Part shown: positions 52,204 through 57,681 of the stretch, piece after piece
Numbering within the stretch: position 1 is the stretch's first letter
Layout: each line of letters begins with the position of its first letter
DNA from: Gammaproteobacteria bacterium
GTDB taxonomy: Bacteria; Pseudomonadota; Gammaproteobacteria; Ga0077554; Ga007554
DNA: 57,681 nucleotides
NCBI GenBank assembly: GCA_021731145.1
Contig: JAKFXX010000014.1
Coordinates: 1-57,681 of the forward strand
Reading direction: 5' to 3'
Translations under genes and position numbers: made by a program
Notes under the pieces: generated by a model
Database searches by the model: none
Told to the model about the DNA's origin: nothing
What the model saw: the letters and a program-made list of their open reading frames with translations, nothing else

Positions 52204-54279
52204 ATGCCCATGAATGCCACCCTAACCCCGGTCAGCGATCAAGGCGCCGCGCTTTCCTGTCTGGACGAAGCCCGCAAGCACCATACACAAGCCGCCATTG
52301 CCAAATATTTGGACATTGATGTCCGCACAGTCAGAAGGTGGGAAGCGAGAGAAACTCACCCTCCCGCCTATTTGTCTCACGCATTGCAGCAACTATTGCC
52401 ATTCGGCGAGGACAGGCCAGAAGGCGCTTTCGATTTCATCGACCTGTTCGCGGGCATCGGCGGCCTGCGCAAGGCATTTGAACAAATCGGTGGGCGGTGC
52501 GTATTCACCAGCGAATGGGACACCTACGCGCAGAAAACCTACGCCGAAAATTTCCGTGATGGACACCCCATTGCCGGAGACATCACCCAAGTGCAGGCCG
52601 CCGACATTCCCAATCACGACGTATTGCTGGCAGGCTTTCCCTGCCAGCCCTTCTCGATTGCTGGGGTATCGAAGAAGAATGCGCTGGGCAAGGCTCACGG
52701 TTTTGCCTGCGAAACGCAAGGCACCCTGTTCTTCGATGTGGCGCGCATCATCGAGGCAAAACGCCCACGCGCCTTTCTGCTGGAAAACGTCAAGAACCTC
52801 GTCTCGCACGACAAAGGCCGCACCTTCGATGTCATCCGCCGCACCCTGACCGAAGTGCTCGGCTACCACATCCACTATCGCGTCATCGACGGCGCGCATT
52901 TTGTCCCGCAACACCGCGAGCGCATCCTCATCGTCGGCTTCCGCGAGCCGGTTGCATTCGATTTTGATGCCTTGCCCCTGCCGCCCAAGGGCCAGCGCAA
53001 ACTCAAGGACATCCTGCACCGCACCGATGGCAGCGAACCTGAATTGCCATGGGACGAAGGAAGATTCTTCGATCACAAAAAAAAGCGCGTGCAGGACAAA
53101 TACACCCTGACCGACAACCTCTGGCTCTACTTGCAGAATTATGCAGAGAAGCATCGCGCCAAGGGCAACGGCTTTGGCTTCGGCTTGGTCAAACCCGGAG
53201 ACGTGACGCGCACTTTATCGGCGCGCTACTACAAGGACGGATCGGAAATTCTCGTGTATCAGAGCACGAGAAAAAATCCGCGCCGGCTGACGCCCAGAGA
53301 ATGTGCACGGTTGATGGGTTATCCCGATACGTTCAGGATCCCGGTGTCGGATACGCGGGCGTACCAAATATTTTCTCAGGCAGCAGTTGTACCGATGGTT
53401 GAATATGCAGCTAAACTGATGGTGTCGCAACTCAACTTAGGGGAGAAGGCACCGGAAGCGAAAGCTGTCGAAGTGCCGCAAGACATAATGACCACAACTC
53501 GCTGGACGAAAGAACAACTCAAGCTCGCATTCCATCTGTACTGCCAACTTTCTTTTGGAAGGTTGCATAGCCGCAATCCCGAAATTATCCAGCTTGCAAA
53601 ATTAATTGGACGAACACCCGGTGCCGTAGCAATGAAGCTGGTGAATTTTGCCAGCCTCGATCCGGCAATCACCAACACCGGACGGGCGGGCTTGGGGAAT
53701 GCTGGTTCGCTCGACAAAGAAGTTTGGGCTGAATTTCATGCCGACTGGGAAAAACTCGCGCTTGAATGCACCCTGTTAAACGCTCAACTCCGTAAGGATG
53801 CAGGAGCCGAAGCAGTTGTTGAATTGGACGTTACCGAACAAGAGGGTCTCCAAGATTTTACTGGCGAGACAAAGCGAGTGATGACTGAACAACGGGTTAA
53901 GCAACACTTCTTCCGGCGTGCGGTGCTGAGTAGCTATCGGGGGCGTTGTTGCCTATCTGGTCTTTCGGATACGCGCTTGCTGATGGCAAGCCATATTGTG
54001 TCGTGGAGTAGCGACAAAACAAATCGTCTTAATCCCAGCAATGGCCTGTGTCTTTCTGCCATCCACGACAAGGCATTTGATCGAGGGTTGATAGCGATCT
54101 CAGATAACTATGAGGTGATGCTGTCTGAGCAATTGAAGCGAAATGATGATGCCTTTGTTGCCCAGATATTTCTGCCATTGGAGGGCTGCAGAATTGAGTT
54201 GCCGGAGAAATTTATTCCGAGCATCGCTTTTCTTACGCGCCATCGCAACGAGATTTTTATTGATGTCGCAGGCCAATAA
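52204..54279 (+). CDS. Dcm-like cytosine-C5 methyltransferase fused to an HNH endonuclease
   Basis: One 691-residue polypeptide has three parts. Residues about 20-65 form an HTH-like region (HTQAAIAKYLDIDVRTVRRW). Residues 75-415 form a C5 methylase with motif I DLFAGIGG (D80), motif IV GFPCQPFS (catalytic C147), motif VI LENVKN (E194), motif VIII QHRERI and a TRD close to Dcm (GNGFGFG, VTRTLSARYYKDGSEILV). From about 429, a formerly separate HNH protein begins at M429 (RWTKEQLKLAFHLYCQL) and carries H597 (ASHIV), N613 (NPSNGLCL) and H621 (HDKAFDRG). Methylase motif X reads IFSQAAVV where family members have FGNSVVV. Dcm similarity predicts CCWGG. The frame has no internal stop. Confidence 0.88.
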   Translation: MPMNATLTPVSDQGAALSCLDEARKHHTQAAIAKYLDIDVRTVRRWEARETHPPAYLSHALQQLLPFGEDRPEGAFDFIDLFAGIGGLRKAFEQIGGRCVFTSEWDTYAQKTYAENFRDGHPIAGDITQVQAADIPNHDVLLAGFPCQPFSIAGVSKKNALGKAHGFACETQGTLFFDVARIIEAKRPRAFLLENVKNLVSHDKGRTFDVIRRTLTEVLGYHIHYRVIDGAHFVPQHRERILIVGFREPVAFDFDALPLPPKGQRKLKDILHRTDGSEPELPWDEGRFFDHKKKRVQDKYTLTDNLWLYLQNYAEKHRAKGNGFGFGLVKPGDVTRTLSARYYKDGSEILVYQSTRKNPRRLTPRECARLMGYPDTFRIPVSDTRAYQIFSQAAVVPMVEYAAKLMVSQLNLGEKAPEAKAVEVPQDIMTTTRWTKEQLKLAFHLYCQLSFGRLHSRNPEIIQLAKLIGRTPGAVAMKLVNFASLDPAITNTGRAGLGNAGSLDKEVWAEFHADWEKLALECTLLNAQLRKDAGAEAVVELDVTEQEGLQDFTGETKRVMTEQRVKQHFFRRAVLSSYRGRCCLSGLSDTRLLMASHIVSWSSDKTNRLNPSNGLCLSAIHDKAFDRGLIAISDNYEVMLSEQLKRNDDAFVAQIFLPLEGCRIELPEKFIPSIAFLTRHRNEIFIDVAGQ

Positions 54280-54304
54280 ACTTCTGCCTGCGAAGGAGGA
54301 ACTT

Positions 54305-54682
54305 ATGACTAATCCGGTCGTGCTTCACGAAGATGTTTTCTATGAGTATTTCAAGCCATATCGCCACCCTGATGCGTGCCACGACATTTGGGGTGGATTA
54401 GGTCTGGAAACTTTTGGCAAAGACCTTGATACAGTCAGAAAGGTGGATGCCTCTTATTTGTGGACAGTGGTGGAAGGTGGTTCAAGCAATGACCAGTGGA
54501 TTACTCCCGGATACCATTTCGTTAATCGCATATGCTACTTGGTCACAGAAAAATCTCATCAAGGGATTGATGTAGAGTTTCGAGTTCCAAGTCGATTAAA
54601 TTCTTTAACGCCTATCGGACTGACGAGACAGATAAACAAAATTTCTCGTTTATTCCAAGCTGCTCATCAAGGAAAACAATGA
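54305..54682 (+). CDS. Unrecognised 125-residue protein in the R-M locus
   Basis: ATG 54305 follows AAGGAGG at good spacing (54295-54301), 25 bp after the methylase-HNH stop, so it is probably translated from the same message. The protein is soluble and rich in aromatic residues (HEDVFYEYFKPYRHPDACHD, IWGGLGLETFGKDL, SYLWTVVEGGSSNDQWITPG). No family was recognised and no catalytic motif is obvious. DNA here is clearly more A+T-rich than the flanking chromosome. Its last codons run into the truncated nuclease remnant in another frame. Confidence 0.6.
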   Translation: MTNPVVLHEDVFYEYFKPYRHPDACHDIWGGLGLETFGKDLDTVRKVDASYLWTVVEGGSSNDQWITPGYHFVNRICYLVTEKSHQGIDVEFRVPSRLNSLTPIGLTRQINKISRLFQAAHQGKQ

Positions 54683-55256
54683 TCGACGAGCTGATTTCAG
54701 GGGTATTGAGGTCAAATGCAAGCAGATCAAAGAAACTGGCGGACATGGCGGAAAAATAAACCTGTTCCAGCAAGCGCCAAGATGGGAGGGAAAATTATCT
54801 GGACTGGAGCGATTACGTCTGATTGGCCAGCCGGATGAGCATGGTAACTATGCTTGCCATTCCCAAGTGACTACGACAGTTAACAACCTCGGATTGTTAC
54901 TTGACCCATCCGCCACACCTGAACAGATTGATTTATTGAAAGGGATTTCACGATTTGGTTACTGGCCCTTCGGGGTTCTTGAGGGGCGGCTTCGTGAAAA
55001 GCATTCTCGCGCAGTCTTCGTGAAAGCGGATGTGCGTAACGCTGCTGGCCGGCAGCGTTTTCACTACAAGGAGTTGATTTACTGTGAGAGACCGTCAATC
55101 CAGCGTTTCAACGACCTCGTTCGGGCGAAACGAATCGTGTTCGAATTTCTGATGTCAGAGAAGGAAGGGGTGGTTCGCAATCACGGCTATCCTTGGCGGC
55201 TGACGGGCGAAGAGTTTTTGAGTGAGTTGTTCTCATTGCGTGTAAAACTCAGATGA
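54639..55256 (+). pseudogene. MvaI/BcnI-family restriction endonuclease, 5' truncated
   Basis: A frame open from 54639 to TGA 55256 encodes a block typical of MvaI/BcnI endonucleases. It reads LIKENNDRRADFRGIEVKCK (D...ExK catalytic core), GGKINLFQQAPRW, TTTVNNLGLLLD, FHYKELIYCERPSIQRFNDL and NHGYPWRL. The family's first 50-60 residues are missing, and the frame has no ATG, GTG or TTG before a GTG at 54867, which lies after the catalytic residues. MvaI cuts CCWGG, the site predicted for the upstream methylase. Confidence 0.75.
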
Positions 55257-55297
55257 CGCCACATTTCTCAGTGCAGTTCCCGCTCATGATTCAGCAA

Positions 55298-55379
55298 AGG
55301 CCGCACGCCCCCGGAAGCGAGAGTTTCACGTACGGTTCTGCGAGAGGCTAAAGGGGAAGTACCTTTGGCCTATTCGACC
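55298..55379 (+). mobile_element. Group II intron 3'-end remnant (domains V-VI)
   Basis: The segment ...GGAAGCGAGAGTTTCACGTA, then CGGTTCTGCGAGAGGC, is the well-known 3' half of group II intron domain V. It is followed by a domain VI-like stem (GGCTAAAGG...CCTTTGGCC) and an ending CTATTCGAC typical of bacterial intron 3' splice sites. The 5' strand of domain V is recognisable at about 55298 (AGGCCGCACG). The reverse transcriptase and domains I-IV are absent, so this is a dead fragment. Recognition was by eye. Confidence 0.7.
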
Positions 55380-55562
55380 AGAGTCATTTAAAGATGAAGA
55401 TCGAGATAGAAGCTACGTTCAAGACAAAAATAGGGCAACCAAGGTGATGGCGGCCTTCGAGAAGGGTTCCGTCCCCTTAAACTGCCCCCGTCCCCAGGTT
55501 GAATCCCCGCCAGACCACCCCCATCATCTAACCATCAATATCTTCCAATATGAGGTAATCCG
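55380..55562 (+). other. Spacer between the intron remnant and clpB
   Basis: This 183-bp stretch has no convincing gene. A 17-codon frame near 55393 (MKIEIEATFKTKIGQPR) has no SD and may be a remnant of the gene the intron entered. The last 70 bp are C-rich. A sigma-32 promoter for clpB would be expected here, but none could be placed with confidence. Confidence 0.4.
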
Positions 55563-57681
55563 ATGCGTATGGACAAACTGACCAGCAAGTTCCAGATGGC
55601 GCTGGCCGATGCCCAGAGCCTGGCGGTGGGGCGTGATCATCAGTTCATTGAGCCGGTGCATGTGATGACCGCCCTGCTCGATCAGCAGGGCGGCGCGGTG
55701 CGTTCACTGCTGACCCAAGCTGATGTCAATGTCAACAGTCTGCGCTCGCAGCTTGGCGAGGCGCTGGAGCGCCTGCCGACGGTGTCGGGCGCGGAGGGCG
55801 AGGTGCATGTATCCAATGACTTGAGCCGTTTGTTGAATCTTGCCGACAAGCTGGCCCAGCAGCGCAAGGATCAATATATCTCCAGCGAGTTGTTCGTGCT
55901 CGCGGCGCTGGAAGACAAGGGTGCGCTGGGGGATCTGCTGCGCAAGGCTGGGGCGGCCAAGGGTTCTCTCCAGCAGGCCATCGAAAAGATGCGCGGCGGT
56001 CAGAAGGTGGATGATCCGAATGCCGAGGAGCAGCGTCAGGCGCTGGAAAAATACACCATCGACCTTACCGAGCGTGCCGAGCAGGGCAAGATTGACCCGG
56101 TGATTGGGCGTGACGACGAGATTCGCCGCACCATTCAGGTGTTGCAGCGCCGCACCAAGAACAATCCGGTGCTGATCGGTGAGCCGGGCGTGGGCAAGAC
56201 CGCTATCGTGGAAGGCCTTGCGCAGCGCATTGTCAACGGCGAGGTGCCGGAAGGGCTCAAGGGCAGGCGTGTGCTGTCGCTGGACATGGGCGCATTGATT
56301 GCCGGTGCCAAGTTCCGTGGCGAGTTCGAGGAGCGCCTCAAGGCGGTGTTGAACGATCTCGCCAAGCAGGAAGGAAATGTCATCCTGTTTATAGACGAAC
56401 TGCACACCATGGTCGGCGCGGGCAAGGCGGAAGGCTCTATGGACGCGGGCAACATGCTCAAGCCAGCTCTGGCACGTGGCGAGTTGCACTGCGTGGGCGC
56501 CACGACACTGAATGAATACCGTCAATACGTTGAGAAAGATGCCGCGCTGGAACGCCGTTTCCAGAAGGTGCTGGTGGATGAGCCGTCGGTTGAGGATACC
56601 ATCGCCATCCTGCGCGGCCTGAAGGAAAAATACGAGGCGCATCACGGCGTCGACATCACCGATCCGGCAATTGTCGCGGCGGCCACCCTGTCACACCGTT
56701 ACATCACCGACCGTAACCTGCCGGACAAGGCGATTGATCTGATTGACGAAGCGGCCAGCCGTATCCGCATGGAAATCGACTCCAAGCCGGAAGAGATGGA
56801 TCGTCTGGAGCGTCGTCTGATTCAGCTCAAGATCGAACGCGAGGCGTTGAAAAAAGAGGCCGACGAGGCATCCAGAAAGCGTCTGGATATTCTCCAGATT
56901 GAAATCGGCAAGCTGGAGCGGGAATTCGCCGATCTGGAGGAGATCTGGAAGGCGGAAAAGGCCGCGATACACGGTACCCAGCATATCAAGGAGGCGCTCG
57001 ATCAGGCACGTATCGAGCTGGAGACGGCACGCCGCGCGGGCAACCTCGCGCGCATGTCCGAGCTGCAATATGGCCGTATCCCAGAGTTACAGAAGCAACT
57101 CGACATGGCCGCGCAGGCCGAGATGCACGAGATGAAATTGCTGCGCAACAAGGTAAGCGACGAGGAGATCGCCGAGGTGGTTTCCAAATGGACCGGCATC
57201 CCGGTGTCGAAAATGCTGGAGGGCGAGCGCGACAAACTGCTGCGTATGGAGGAGGAGCTGGGCAAGCGCGTCGTAGGGCAAATGGAGGCGGTGAAGGCGG
57301 TATCCGATGCGATACGCCGTTCGCGTGCGGGCTTGTCCGACCCCAACCGGCCCAATGGTTCGTTCCTGTTCCTCGGTCCCACCGGCGTGGGCAAGACTGA
57401 GTTGACCAAGGCCTTGGCGGCATTCCTGTTCGACACCGATGATGCCATGGTGCGCATCGACATGTCCGAGTTCATGGAGAAGCATTCCGTGGCACGGCTG
57501 ATCGGCGCGCCGCCCGGCTATGTGGGCTATGAAGAGGGTGGGTACCTCACCGAAGCGGTGCGCCGCAAGCCTTATTCGGTGATCCTGCTCGATGAAGTGG
57601 AAAAGGCCCATCCCGACGTATTCAACGTGCTGTTGCAGGTGCTCGACGACGGACGTCTCACGGACGGCCAGGGGCGCACCG
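55563..57681 (+). CDS. clpB: ATP-dependent disaggregase ClpB (3' end outside window)
   Basis: ClpB is a AAA+ ring that, with DnaK, pulls proteins out of aggregates. The visible 706 residues start [20 protein letters not shown]. They include the N-domain repeat, first Walker A GEPGVGKT (206-213), Walker B ILFIDELH, a coiled middle domain (about 400-520, rich in Leu, Glu and Lys) and second Walker A GPTGVGKT (605-612, the same position as in E. coli ClpB). The window ends after [15 protein letters not shown] 55563 follows GAGG. No defect is seen. Confidence 0.97.
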   Translation, partial: MRMDKLTSKFQMALADAQSLAVGRDHQFIEPVHVMTALLDQQGGAVRSLLTQADVNVNSLRSQLGEALERLPTVSGAEGEVHVSNDLSRLLNLADKLAQQRKDQYISSELFVLAALEDKGALGDLLRKAGAAKGSLQQAIEKMRGGQKVDDPNAEEQRQALEKYTIDLTERAEQGKIDPVIGRDDEIRRTIQVLQRRTKNNPVLIGEPGVGKTAIVEGLAQRIVNGEVPEGLKGRRVLSLDMGALIAGAKFRGEFEERLKAVLNDLAKQEGNVILFIDELHTMVGAGKAEGSMDAGNMLKPALARGELHCVGATTLNEYRQYVEKDAALERRFQKVLVDEPSVEDTIAILRGLKEKYEAHHGVDITDPAIVAAATLSHRYITDRNLPDKAIDLIDEAASRIRMEIDSKPEEMDRLERRLIQLKIEREALKKEADEASRKRLDILQIEIGKLEREFADLEEIWKAEKAAIHGTQHIKEALDQARIELETARRAGNLARMSELQYGRIPELQKQLDMAAQAEMHEMKLLRNKVSDEEIAEVVSKWTGIPVSKMLEGERDKLLRMEEELGKRVVGQMEAVKAVSDAIRRSRAGLSDPNRPNGSFLFLGPTGVGKTELTKALAAFLFDTDDAMVRIDMSEFMEKHSVARLIGAPPGYVGYEEGGYLTEAVRRKPYSVILLDEVEKAHPDVFNVLLQVLDDGRLTDGQGRT

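Noticed and set aside
55393-55446. 17-codon frame MKIEIEATFKTKIGQPR as a microprotein
   Set aside because: It has no SD and no hydrophobic or repeated character, and it sits in debris between the intron tail and clpB.

Overview
The window is chromosomal DNA of a gammaproteobacterium. The evidence is the order of housekeeping genes (tuf, tRNA-Trp, secE, nusG, rplKAJL, rpoBC; pilT/yggS/proC/yggT/yggU; minCDE; rppH-ptsP; clpB), a Dcm-like methylase, and RAYT and REP-like remnants. The species cannot be named from sequence alone. An operon of c-type cytochromes with a short heme-copper-oxidase-like protein, and an FNR-type regulator with all four cluster cysteines, point to a respiratory lifestyle with sensing of oxygen.

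Layout. 1-12.9 kb: transcription and translation core, with an L10 leader, an attenuator-like terminator between rplL and rpoB, and a strong terminator after rpoC. 12.9-14.9 kb: a secreted phosphoesterase and two small conserved proteins (DUF2288, DUF1456/YehS-like). 14.97-19.8 kb: a Gld-type ABC transporter cluster (ATPase, permease, GldG-like protein, DUF4340 protein) running into mutM, then psiE and a 110-bp MITE-like element. 20.5-25.5 kb: a polytopic membrane protein on the minus strand, then a respiratory gene cluster that begins with two membrane microproteins of 28 and 30 residues. 25.6-35.2 kb: rimO, a CHASE/PAS hybrid histidine kinase, an L,D-transpeptidase, two Dpp-type permeases, a PIN-PhoH protein and a SAM hydrolase. 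35.2-37.5 kb: fnr followed by a gene graveyard (deleted histidine kinase, truncated response regulator, gutted RAYT transposase). 37.8-41.9 kb: minCDE facing a large dynamin-like GTPase. 41.9-48.0 kb: yggU (broken), yggT, proC, yggS, pilT, a BtuCD-like transporter and a HAD phosphatase. 48.2-51.6 kb: rppH, ptsP and a Spy/CpxP-like protein.

The clearest accessory island lies at 51.7-55.4 kb, between the Spy-like gene and clpB. It holds a DUF433 antitoxin with a gutted DUF5615 partner, one 691-residue polypeptide joining an N-terminal HTH, a Dcm-like C5 methylase and an HNH nuclease, an unrecognised 125-residue protein, a 5'-truncated MvaI/BcnI-family nuclease, and the 3' end of a group II intron. 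The methylase and the broken nuclease both point to CCWGG. The locus therefore looks like a restriction-modification system whose original nuclease was lost while an HNH nuclease became fused to the methylase. This island and the cytochrome/microprotein operon are the two best candidates for undescribed biology.

All functions come from reading protein sequence and motifs by eye. No database search was run.
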